A stretch of 32,042 nucleotides of DNA from Clostridium sp. 'White wine YQ' (GTDB taxonomy: Bacteria; Bacillota; Clostridia; Clostridiales; Clostridiaceae). Under the pieces are notes generated by a model that was given only the letters and a program-made list of their open reading frames with translations, did not search any database and was not told the origin of the DNA. A program made the position numbers and the translations under genes. Below are positions 7,841 to 14,849 of the stretch, in pieces (the first letter of the stretch is position 1; each line of letters begins with the position of its first letter). The stretch lies in NCBI RefSeq assembly GCF_028728205.1, contig NZ_JAQYUU010000016.1, forward strand, positions 1 to 32,042, in the 5' to 3' direction.

Positions 7841-7855
7841 TGACGTTTTTCGTCA
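7841..7855 (+). repeat. 5'-leader hairpin of ferredoxin mRNA
   Basis: TGACG-TTTTT-CGTCA is a perfect inverted repeat that would form the first bases of the transcript, 9 bases before AGGAGGTG. A hairpin at the extreme 5' end commonly stabilises abundant mRNAs; an operator is the alternative. Confidence 0.5.
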
Positions 7856-7877
7856 AAAATATTAGGAGGTGTTGGTT

Positions 7878-8048
7878 ATGGCATATAAAATCGAAGATTC
7901 TTGCGTAAGCTGCGGAGCATGCGCTGCTGAATGCCCAGTAAATGCAATAAGCCAAGGAGATACACAATTTGTTATAGATGCAGGTTCTTGTATCGATTGT
8001 GGAAACTGTGCTAATGTTTGCCCAGTAGGAGCACCAGTTCAAGAATAA
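7878..8048 (+). CDS. 2[4Fe-4S] clostridial-type ferredoxin
   Basis: A 56-residue ferredoxin, one of the smallest genes here. Two internally duplicated cluster motifs are visible: CVSCGACAAECPVNAI and CIDCGNCANVCPVGAP, each CxxCxxCxxxCP. This is the classical low-potential electron carrier of clostridia, serving pyruvate:ferredoxin oxidoreductase, hydrogenase and related enzymes. It has its own promoter, a strong ribosome site (AGGAGGTG, 8 bases before ATG) and its own terminator, as expected for a highly expressed single gene. A longer open frame on the opposite strand (7809-8057) is only its shadow. Confidence 0.96.
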   Translation: MAYKIEDSCVSCGACAAECPVNAISQGDTQFVIDAGSCIDCGNCANVCPVGAPVQE

Positions 8049-8055
8049 TTTAAAC

Positions 8056-8087
8056 AAAAAACATCGCTGTTTAAGCGATGTTTTTTT
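8056..8087. terminator. Bidirectional terminator, ferredoxin / MBL-fold gene
   Basis: ACATCGCT / AGCGATGT around the loop GTTTA, extended by A5-T5 pairing and followed by a run of T. It serves the plus-strand ferredoxin and, with its A-run read from the other strand, the convergent minus-strand hydrolase gene. Confidence 0.92.
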
Positions 8088-8125
8088 ATTTTATCAATCT
8101 ATATATTTTAATATTATTGATAACT

Positions 8126-8776
8126 TTATAAATCAGAAATAGAAAAGAATATTACTTTAGGTTCGGAAACATTAAAATCTAAAGAAGAGGTATTTAGTTT
8201 ATTACCTTCTAAAGAATGTATATTTCTCATTGATATTAAGAAGTCTTCAGCCCCATTAATTGAAGCAGATACATAAGGGGTGCTGTAATGCATAGGAATA
8301 ACAAATTTAGGATTAAGTAATTTAGTTAATAAGCTAGCATCCTTCCCATTAATTGTATAGTTACCACCAATAGGAATCATCAGAATATCAATTGGCTCTA
8401 ATAACCTTCTACTTTCCTTAGTTGGAATATGTCCTAGGTCTCCTAAATGGCATATTCTTAATCCATCAATTTCTACTACAAATATGATATTTGGCCCTCT
8501 TTTCATTCCATTCAAATTATCATGATAAGAAACAAATCCCTCTATGCTACAAAAATTGAAGGAATATTTTATAGGTTCTCTGCAAATATTACATGAAGAA
8601 TTTAATTTATTAATATAATTATGATCAAAATGATTGTGAGATATGGTTATAATATCAACCTCTTCCTCAACAGTTGGATAGCCTAAAGTTTCATCAAAAG
8701 GATCCATAAGAATTTTTCTCCCAGTGGATGTTTTAATTAGAAAACAAGAATGACCAAACCATATAATTTCCACCAT
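8126..8776 (-). CDS. MBL-fold metal-dependent hydrolase (UlaG/UPF0173-like)
   Basis: A 216-residue metallo-beta-lactamase-fold protein. The HxHxDH motif is SHNHFDH (H47, H49, D51, H52), the bridging aspartate is D113 in GDLGH, and the C-terminal histidine is H163 in IPMHY. The N-terminal IIWFGHSCFLI is typical of the UlaG-like/UPF0173 group, whose substrates are mostly unknown (lactonase or phosphodiesterase in studied members). Conserved residues are intact, so it should be active. The start ATG follows GAGGTG. It is a single gene, convergent with ferredoxin and divergent from ctsR. Confidence 0.85.
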   Translation of the reverse strand: MVEIIWFGHSCFLIKTSTGRKILMDPFDETLGYPTVEEEVDIITISHNHFDHNYINKLNSSCNICREPIKYSFNFCSIEGFVSYHDNLNGMKRGPNIIFVVEIDGLRICHLGDLGHIPTKESRRLLEPIDILMIPIGGNYTINGKDASLLTKLLNPKFVIPMHYSTPYVSASINGAEDFLISMRNIHSLEGNKLNTSSLDFNVSEPKVIFFSISDL

Positions 8777-8840
8777 ATCACCTCAAAATAAGTATACCCA
8801 AATAGAGTAAAAAATATTATTAATTTGCATTATAAAGCAA

Positions 8841-8869
8841 TTGCACTAATGATTATTATATGATAATAT
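8841..8869 (+). promoter_or_regulatory. Probable sigma-A promoter of ctsR operon
   Basis: A weak -35, TTGCAC (8841-8846), with 17 bases to TAATAT (8864-8869). The predicted start near 8876 lies just before the CtsR box, so bound CtsR would block transcription. The hexamers are poor matches; other registers in this AT-rich stretch are possible. Confidence 0.4.
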
Positions 8870-8881
8870 ATATTTAATAAA

Positions 8882-8898
8882 GGTCAAAGAAAGTCAAG
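8882..8898 (+). promoter_or_regulatory. CtsR operator
   Basis: The heptad direct repeat GGTCAAA-GAA-AGTCAAG matches the CtsR box (RGTCAAA, 3-bp spacer, repeated). It sits 17 bases before the ctsR start codon, in the expected autoregulatory place. Confidence 0.88.
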
Positions 8899-8914
8899 GT
8901 AAAGAGGTGCTGAA

Positions 8915-9370
8915 ATGGCAAGATTATCAGACGTAATTGAGGGATTTATAAAAAGCTTGATATTAGAAAGCGAAGATAAGCAACTACAAATTCAAAGAAA
9001 TGAATTAGCAGATAGATTTAGTTGTGCCCCATCTCAAATTAATTATGTACTAACTACAAGATTTAGTCATGAAAAAGGATATTTGATTGAGAGTAGAAGA
9101 GGCGGCGGAGGATATATTGTAATAAGAAAAGTGCAATATGATAATCATAAGAGAAGAAAAGAATTAATAGATGAAAGTATTGGAGATTCTATAACATACC
9201 ATAATGCTATAGCACTGCTTGAAAGCCTATATGATGCAGACATTATAGATGAAAGGGAATTTGAGATTATAAAGATGGTAATCAATGAAAGAACTTTAAA
9301 TTCTGTGGAGAATAAAAATAAATTAAGAGCTGACATTTTAAAAGCTACAGTTGCATTATTATTATCATAA
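8915..9370 (+). CDS. ctsR: Heat-shock repressor CtsR
   Basis: A 151-residue repressor of class III heat-shock genes. The winged helix-turn-helix covers about residues 1-70, with the recognition segment FSCAPSQINYVLTTRFS and the Gly-rich thermosensing wing ESRRGGGGYIVI. The C-terminal dimerisation domain follows. In B. subtilis CtsR dimers leave DNA on heating and are inactivated through McsB and ClpC. Its own operator lies directly upstream. The ATG follows GAGGTG. First gene of a four-gene operon. Confidence 0.96.
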   Translation: MARLSDVIEGFIKSLILESEDKQLQIQRNELADRFSCAPSQINYVLTTRFSHEKGYLIESRRGGGGYIVIRKVQYDNHKRRKELIDESIGDSITYHNAIALLESLYDADIIDEREFEIIKMVINERTLNSVENKNKLRADILKATVALLLS

Positions 9371-9383
9371 AGGAGGAAGTAAT

Positions 9384-9905
9384 ATGTTATGTGAGAGGTG
9401 TAACAAAAATGAAGCTACAGTTCATATGGTTAAGATTATTAATGGAAATAAAAGTGAAGTAAGGTTGTGTGAAAAGTGTGCAGCTGACATATCTGATATA
9501 CCTGTAAGTACTTCCTTTGAAGAATTTGATGGATTTCCACTTCAAAGTATACTAGGAGGGCTTGTAGATTATTACAATAAAAATAGTAAAACGCAAACAG
9601 AGAGCGACATATACTGTAAGAAATGTGGTATGGCCTATAATGAATTTAAGAAAACTGGGTTACTTGGATGTAATGAGTGTTATGAGAGTTTTTCAAAATC
9701 TTTAAGTCCTATAATAAAGAGAGTTCAAGGAGATGTTGAGCACATAGGAAAAATTCCTGAGAAATGCGGTAAAGAGATTTTGGAAAAAAATAAGATATTA
9801 AAACTAAAAGAAGAATTACAAAAAGCAATTTTAGCTGAAGAGTATGAAAGAGCAGCAGAAATAAGAGATGAAATCAAAGTACTACAAGATAAATTAGGAG
9901 AATAG
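9384..9905 (+). CDS. mcsA: McsA, zinc-finger activator of McsB
   Basis: 173 residues. Two four-cysteine zinc modules are visible: C3/C6 with C29/C32, and C78/C81 with C96/C99. A C-terminal UVR helix pair follows (about 135-170, with EYERAAEIRDEIKVLQ). McsA stimulates the McsB protein-arginine kinase. I take the ATG at 9384 because AGGAGG lies 8 bases upstream and the protein then begins MLCERC as in the family; a longer frame from 9351 would overlap ctsR without a ribosome site. Confidence 0.94.
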   Translation: MLCERCNKNEATVHMVKIINGNKSEVRLCEKCAADISDIPVSTSFEEFDGFPLQSILGGLVDYYNKNSKTQTESDIYCKKCGMAYNEFKKTGLLGCNECYESFSKSLSPIIKRVQGDVEHIGKIPEKCGKEILEKNKILKLKEELQKAILAEEYERAAEIRDEIKVLQDKLGE

Positions 9906-9918
9906 GAGGGGAAGATTT

Positions 9919-10941
9919 ATGGAAAGTTGGATAGAATGTAATAAAGAGAATATTGTTATATCTAGCAGAGTAAGGCTAGCAAGAAATCTAAAAGAATTCC
10001 CATTCCCTAATAAATTAACTAAAGAAGAAGGTGCACAGATAGGACAAAAAGTAAGGGATGCTTTTATGGAGTCTGTTTCTGAAGATGATAAGTATAATAC
10101 TTATAATTTATGGGAAGTAACTCCTAACTTAGCAAAAAGTTTTGTTGAGAAGCATTTAATAAGTCCTAATCTTGTTAAAAATAGTAATGTGGCTTCTTTC
10201 ATAGTGGATAACAATGAAACAATTAGTTTGATGATAAATGAAGAAGACCATATAAGATTACAATGTATATCAGGAGGATATAATATAAGGGAAGTATATG
10301 AAAAAGCGGATACAATTGATTCTTTGCTTGAAAATAAGCTTGAGTATGCATTTCATGAAAAGCTTGGATATTTGACAGCATGTCCTACAAACTTAGGAAC
10401 AGCTATGAGAGTTTCAGTTATGGTTCATTTGCCAGCGTTGACTTTAAATAATGAAATGAATAAATTACTTAAAGGCTTGGCACAAGTAGGAATGACTATA
10501 AGAGGATTATATGGTGAAGGCTCCAAAGGAGAAGGAAATCTTTATCAAATATCAAATCAGGTAACCTTAGGAGTTACAGATGAAGATATCTTAAATAATT
10601 TAGAAGCTGTGACTTTACAGGTTGTTTCTCAAGAAAAGCAATTGAGAGAAATATATCTTAAACAGTATAAATACGAGCTTGAAGATAAAGTATTTAGAGC
10701 ACGTGCATTGCTAGAGAGTTCCAGGATACTTACATTGAAAGAGGGGTTATCCTTATTATCAAATTTAAGATTAGGTGTAGAACTTGGAATAATAGAAGAT
10801 ATAACTATTAAGAAATTGAATAAGATATTGATTTATTCTCAGAATGCTACTTTGCAGAATCACTTGGGTATAGGCTTAAAGGAAAGAGATTTAAACATTG
10901 AGAGAGCAAATATAATCAGAAAGATTTTATTAGAAACTTAG
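9919..10941 (+). CDS. mcsB: Protein-arginine kinase McsB
   Basis: 340 residues of the phosphagen-kinase catalytic fold. Visible motifs are SSRVRLARNL near the N terminus (nucleotide-binding arginines), ACPTNLGTAMRVSVMVHLPAL in the centre, and GLYGEGSKGEGNLYQISNQ later. McsB phosphorylates arginines on proteins, marking them for ClpC-ClpP and disabling CtsR. The family motif usually reads GTGLRASVM; the GTAMRVSVM variant is conservative. Start ATG behind GGAGGGG; 13 bases after mcsA and 12 bases before clpC. Confidence 0.95.
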   Translation: MESWIECNKENIVISSRVRLARNLKEFPFPNKLTKEEGAQIGQKVRDAFMESVSEDDKYNTYNLWEVTPNLAKSFVEKHLISPNLVKNSNVASFIVDNNETISLMINEEDHIRLQCISGGYNIREVYEKADTIDSLLENKLEYAFHEKLGYLTACPTNLGTAMRVSVMVHLPALTLNNEMNKLLKGLAQVGMTIRGLYGEGSKGEGNLYQISNQVTLGVTDEDILNNLEAVTLQVVSQEKQLREIYLKQYKYELEDKVFRARALLESSRILTLKEGLSLLSNLRLGVELGIIEDITIKKLNKILIYSQNATLQNHLGIGLKERDLNIERANIIRKILLET

Positions 10942-10953
10942 GAGGTGGAGAAA

Positions 10954-13404
10954 ATGATGTATGGTAAATTTACAGAGAGAGCTCAAAGGGTCATATTAAA
11001 AGCTCAAAAGCATTCTCAAAACTTTAAACATGGATACATTGGAACAGAGCATATTCTACTAGGAATAATAGCTGAAGATGGAATAAGCAAAGATTTATTG
11101 CAAGAATACGGAGTAAAAGAAGACCAAGTAATCAATTTACTTCATCAATATGTAGGAGAAGGGGATTTTGAATCTGTTAAGGAGGATATACCATTAACTC
11201 CTAGAACTAAAAGATTATTAGACTTAAGCTTATTAGAAGCTAGGAATTTAGGTCAAAATTATATTTCCCCAGAACATATGTTACTTGCAATGGTAAATGA
11301 AAGAGAGGGGGTTGCTTTTACAATTCTAAATACCTTAAATGTTAATTTTGATAAGGTAAAAAAGGATTTAATAGCAGCACTTTCGGCTAATACAAATAAT
11401 CCACAGAGTAATGCTGAAGAAGGAAAAAGAAAGCATAGAGAAGAAACTCCAACTTTAGATCAGTATGGTAGAGATTTAACTGATATGGCAATGGAAGGAA
11501 ACCTAGATCCTGTAGTAGGAAGAGATGAAGAAACACAGAGGGTTTTAGAAATTCTTTGTAGGAGAATTAAAAACAATCCATGCTTAATAGGAGATCCAGG
11601 GGTTGGTAAAACAGCTATAGCAGAAGGATTAGCTCAAAAGATCGTTGAAGGGAATATACCTGAAATATTAAAAGAAAAAAGAGTAGTTTCCTTAGATATA
11701 AGTTCAATGATAGCTGGAGCAAAATATAGAGGTGAATTTGAAGATAGACTTAAAAAAGTAATGGAAGAGATAAGGAATGTCGGCAATGTTATACTCTTCA
11801 TTGATGAAATGCATACAATAGTTGGAGCAGGTGGAGCAGAGGGTGCAATAGATGCATCAAATATACTAAAACCAGCATTGGCTAGAGGTGAGATTCAATG
11901 TATTGGAGCCACAACTATAGATGAATATAGAAAATATATAGAGAAGGACTCTGCATTAGAAAGAAGATTTCAACCTATAAATGTTGGAGAACCATCAAAG
12001 GAAGAAACCTTACAAATACTTAAAGGGTTAAGAGATAAGTATGAAGCTCACCATAGAGTAAAAATAACAGATGAAGCTTTGGATGCAGCAGTAAACTTAT
12101 CAGATAGATATATCACAGATAGATATATGCCAGATAAAGCAATAGATTTAATTGACGAGGCTTCAGCAAAGGTTAGAATAGAAAATCTTACAGCACCACC
12201 TGATTTAAAAGAAATAGAAGAATTAATTGATAAAACAAAGAAAGAAAAAGATGATGCTATTACAGTGCAAGATTTTGAAAAAGCAGCTTCATTAAGAGAT
12301 AAAGAAAAAGAGTTAAGAGAAAAATTGGAAGGACTTAAAAACAATTGGAGTGCACAAACTTCAGTTCAAACTCAGATAGTTGATGCTGAAAAAATTGCAG
12401 CAGTTGTATCTAAATGGACAAAAGTTCCAGTAGAAAAACTTACTGAAAAAGAAGCGGATAAATTATTAAAACTTGAAGAGATTCTTCATAATAGAGTGAT
12501 AGGTCAAAAAGAGGCAGTTAAGTCTGTAGCAAGAGCAGTGAGAAGAGCTAGAGTAGGACTTAAAGATCCAAATAGACCTATTGGGTCATTTATATTCCTT
12601 GGACCTACTGGGGTAGGAAAAACTGAACTTTCAAAGGCATTAGCAGAAGCTATGTTTGGGGATGAAAATAGCATAATAAGAATCGATATGTCAGAATATA
12701 TGGAGAAATTCTCAGTTTCAAGATTAATAGGATCTCCTCCAGGTTATGTTGGATATGATGAAGGAGGACAGTTAACTGAAGCAGTAAGAAGAAAACCATA
12801 TTCTGTTATACTTCTAGATGAAATAGAAAAAGCACATCCAGATGTATTTAATATTCTTCTTCAAATATTAGAAGATGGTAGATTGACTGACTCTAAAGGA
12901 AAAACAGTAAACTTTAAAAACACCATTATTATAATGACATCAAATCTTGGAGCTCATATGCTTAAGAAACAGAAGACTTTAGGTTTTTCAATTGATGAAA
13001 ATAAAGCCGAGAGTGAGTATGAAAAAATGAAGGGGAATATTATGGATGAGCTAAAGCGAAGCTTTAGACCTGAATTCTTAAATAGAATTGATGATACAAT
13101 AGTATTCCATAGCCTTGAAGAAGAAGATTTAATTCAAATTATTGATCTTATGTTAGATTCAATAGTAAAGAGAGTAGATGAGCAAGAAATTCACTTAGAA
13201 TTTGACGAGGAGAGTAAAAGGGCTTTAATAAAAGAAGGTAGTGACTTAACTTATGGAGCAAGACCATTAAGGAGAATTATTACTAAAAAGGTTGAAGATA
13301 AGCTTGCAGAGGAATTACTTAAAGGAAGCATCAAAAAAGGTGATAAGGTAAAAGTAACTAGTGAGGAAGAGGGATTAGTCTTTACACCACTTACTCCAGT
13401 TTAG
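10954..13404 (+). CDS. clpC: ATP-dependent Clp protease ATPase ClpC
   Basis: 816 residues, the usual ClpC length. In order: a double Clp-N repeat (1-145), AAA+ domain 1 with Walker A GDPGVGKT (about 213-220), a UVR/M-domain around 410-450 (VQDFEKAASLRDKEKELREK), and AAA+ domain 2 with GPTGVGKT and the pore-region segment IGSPPGYVGYDEGGQ. The loop KKQKTLGFS contains the LGF tripeptide that docks ClpP, so this is a protease partner. It unfolds McsB-marked and adaptor-delivered substrates. I chose ATG 10954; a GTG at 10945 lies inside the AGGAGGTG ribosome site. Last gene of the operon. Confidence 0.95.
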   Translation: MMYGKFTERAQRVILKAQKHSQNFKHGYIGTEHILLGIIAEDGISKDLLQEYGVKEDQVINLLHQYVGEGDFESVKEDIPLTPRTKRLLDLSLLEARNLGQNYISPEHMLLAMVNEREGVAFTILNTLNVNFDKVKKDLIAALSANTNNPQSNAEEGKRKHREETPTLDQYGRDLTDMAMEGNLDPVVGRDEETQRVLEILCRRIKNNPCLIGDPGVGKTAIAEGLAQKIVEGNIPEILKEKRVVSLDISSMIAGAKYRGEFEDRLKKVMEEIRNVGNVILFIDEMHTIVGAGGAEGAIDASNILKPALARGEIQCIGATTIDEYRKYIEKDSALERRFQPINVGEPSKEETLQILKGLRDKYEAHHRVKITDEALDAAVNLSDRYITDRYMPDKAIDLIDEASAKVRIENLTAPPDLKEIEELIDKTKKEKDDAITVQDFEKAASLRDKEKELREKLEGLKNNWSAQTSVQTQIVDAEKIAAVVSKWTKVPVEKLTEKEADKLLKLEEILHNRVIGQKEAVKSVARAVRRARVGLKDPNRPIGSFIFLGPTGVGKTELSKALAEAMFGDENSIIRIDMSEYMEKFSVSRLIGSPPGYVGYDEGGQLTEAVRRKPYSVILLDEIEKAHPDVFNILLQILEDGRLTDSKGKTVNFKNTIIIMTSNLGAHMLKKQKTLGFSIDENKAESEYEKMKGNIMDELKRSFRPEFLNRIDDTIVFHSLEEEDLIQIIDLMLDSIVKRVDEQEIHLEFDEESKRALIKEGSDLTYGARPLRRIITKKVEDKLAEELLKGSIKKGDKVKVTSEEEGLVFTPLTPV

Positions 13405-13408
13405 AAAT

Positions 13409-13440
13409 AAAAAGAGTCATTTTGACTCTTTTTATTTTTT
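13409..13440 (+). terminator. Terminator of the ctsR-clpC operon
   Basis: AAAAAGAGTCA / TGACTCTTTTT around a TTT loop, then TATTTTTT. It starts 4 bases beyond the clpC stop. Confidence 0.93.
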
Positions 13441-13595
13441 TACTCTTTAGGAATTTATAATATTTTAAGCATAGGATAACGTTATAAGTTTCCTATAAAA
13501 AGTGAGGAGTATTATTTATAATTTTGAAGAATAATAATAGGTATACGAAATGATTGTGATACAATTGTTAATTAATAATTTTTATTAGAAAATAC

Positions 13596-13623
13596 TTGAA
13601 ATTCAAATAAAGTGTGCTATAAT
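13596..13623 (+). promoter_or_regulatory. Strong sigma-A promoter of trxB-grx-gapN
   Basis: -35 TTGAAA (13596-13601), a 16-base spacer, and a perfect -10 TATAAT (13618-13623) with the TG extension (TGC before it). The predicted start is about 13630. Confidence 0.85.
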
Positions 13624-13633
13624 AAAACTAGAC

Positions 13634-13649
13634 ATACCCCTGGGGGGTA
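13634..13649 (+). promoter_or_regulatory. CsoR/CstR-family-like operator
   Basis: ATACCCCTGGGGGGTA has TACCCC and GGGGTA half-sites around TGG. This C-tract/G-tract palindrome is the form used by CsoR-family repressors (copper CsoR, persulfide CstR, formaldehyde FrmR). It is the only such site in this AT-rich window and lies 4 bases after the predicted transcription start, where a bound repressor would block transcription. The regulator gene itself is not in the window. Confidence 0.6.
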
Positions 13650-13669
13650 AGTGAGGAGTGAAGCAATAT

Positions 13670-14611
13670 ATGAGCAAAGAGGTAAAAGATATAGAATTAA
13701 TGATAATTGGCGGAGGACCAGCTGGATTAACTGCAGCTATATATGCAGCAAGAGCTAAGCTTAATATGATGCTTTTAGAAAATGCTGTATTAGGTGGACA
13801 GGTAAGAACAAGTTATACTATAGAAAATTATCCAGGTTTCAAAACCGTTGAGGGTGGAAAACTTGCGGATTTAATGCAAGAACAGGCAGAGGAGCTTGGT
13901 GCGGTAATTGATGAATTTGATTCAGTACAAAGTGCTAAGTTAACTGATGATGAAAAGATAATAGAAACAGATTCATATATATATAGACCTAAAGCTGTGA
14001 TAATTTCAACTGGCGCTACTCCTAAAAAATTACCACTACCTAATGAAGAAAAATTCTCTAGCAAGGGAGTACATTATTGTGCTGTATGCGACGGTGCAAT
14101 GTATGAAGATAAAGTAATTGCTGTAGTTGGAGGTGGAAATTCTGCTTTAGAAGAGGCATTGTTCTTAACAAAGTTTGCAAAAAAGGTAATTATGATAAGA
14201 AGATATGATTATTTTAAAGGAGAGAAGGCTACGCTTCATGAAGTACTAAATCATCCTAAGATTGAAGTTATGTATAATTGGGATTTAGTAAATGTTGAGG
14301 GTGGAAGCTTTATCGATAGAGGAATTATTAAAAATACAGTTACTGGAGAGCAAAAGGAAATTGCAATGGATGCTGTATTTGGTTATATAGGAACAGAGCC
14401 TAAAACAGATTTATTTAAGAATGATTTAAATTTAACTAAGGCTGGATATATACTTGCTGATGAAAATATGAGAACTAATGTAAAAGGCGTATATGCAGCT
14501 GGAGACGTAAGAGAAAAACAATTTAGACAAATAACTACTGCAGTTGCAGATGGAACTATAGCTGCATTAGATGCTGAAAAGTATATAGTAGAACAAAGGA
14601 GAGAAAAGTAA
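13670..14611 (+). CDS. trxB: Thioredoxin-reductase-like flavoprotein (Cp34-like)
   Basis: 313 residues. The FAD motif is IIGGGPAGLTAAIYAAR (about 12-28), the redox pair is CAVCDG (C137, C140), the second dinucleotide motif is VVGGGNSALEEALFL, and the C-terminal FAD motif is GVYAAGDVREKQFRQ. The NADPH-2'-phosphate motif HRRxxFRA reads IRRYDYFKG, so cofactor preference may be NADH. With the next gene, a glutaredoxin, it resembles the Cp34/Cp9 pair of C. pasteurianum, an NADH-dependent system that reduces the peroxiredoxin AhpC. The start is uncertain: ATG 13670 (GAGGAG, 11 bases) or GTG 13658, which overlaps that site. It overlaps the next gene by one base (TAATG). Confidence 0.88.
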   Translation: MSKEVKDIELMIIGGGPAGLTAAIYAARAKLNMMLLENAVLGGQVRTSYTIENYPGFKTVEGGKLADLMQEQAEELGAVIDEFDSVQSAKLTDDEKIIETDSYIYRPKAVIISTGATPKKLPLPNEEKFSSKGVHYCAVCDGAMYEDKVIAVVGGGNSALEEALFLTKFAKKVIMIRRYDYFKGEKATLHEVLNHPKIEVMYNWDLVNVEGGSFIDRGIIKNTVTGEQKEIAMDAVFGYIGTEPKTDLFKNDLNLTKAGYILADENMRTNVKGVYAAGDVREKQFRQITTAVADGTIAALDAEKYIVEQRREK

Positions 14612-14832
14612 TGGTTAAAATATATTCAACAGATTGGTGTCCTTGGTGCGTTAAAGCAAAAAAATATTTTGATATTAAAGGCGTTGAGTATGAGGAAATT
14701 ATAGTAGCAGATGCTAAAGAAAATAGAGAAGAAGTATTCAGAATATCAGGACAAAGAAGTGTACCAGTTATAGATATAAATGGTAGTATAATAGTAGGAT
14801 TTGATAGAGATAAGATTGATCAGGCTTTATAG
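14611..14832 (+). CDS. Glutaredoxin-like protein (Cp9-like)
   Basis: A 73-residue glutaredoxin/NrdH-type redoxin. The active site is CPWC (C9-C12) in STDWCPWCVKAKKY, the cis-Pro segment is RSVPVIDING, and the terminal GFDRDKIDQAL matches the redoxin helix. Without an obvious glutathione requirement, it would take electrons directly from the flavoprotein encoded just upstream (overlap of one base), as Cp9 does from Cp34. A paralogue with the same CPWCVKAK core lies at 18612-18839. Confidence 0.9.
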   Translation: MVKIYSTDWCPWCVKAKKYFDIKGVEYEEIIVADAKENREEVFRISGQRSVPVIDINGSIIVGFDRDKIDQAL

Positions 14833-14849
14833 AAGAGGAGGAGAAAACC

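Noticed and set aside
7809..8057. 82-residue minus-strand open frame
   Set aside because: It is antisense to the ferredoxin gene; its cysteines reflect the opposite-strand Fe-S codons. The plus-strand 56-residue ferredoxin is the gene.
9351..9383. Eleven-residue N-terminal extension of McsA
   Set aside because: It overlaps ctsR, lacks a ribosome site, and includes the translated AGGAGG of the true start.
10945..10953. GTG start for clpC
   Set aside because: The GTG is part of the AGGAGGTG ribosome site; ATG 10954 has proper spacing.
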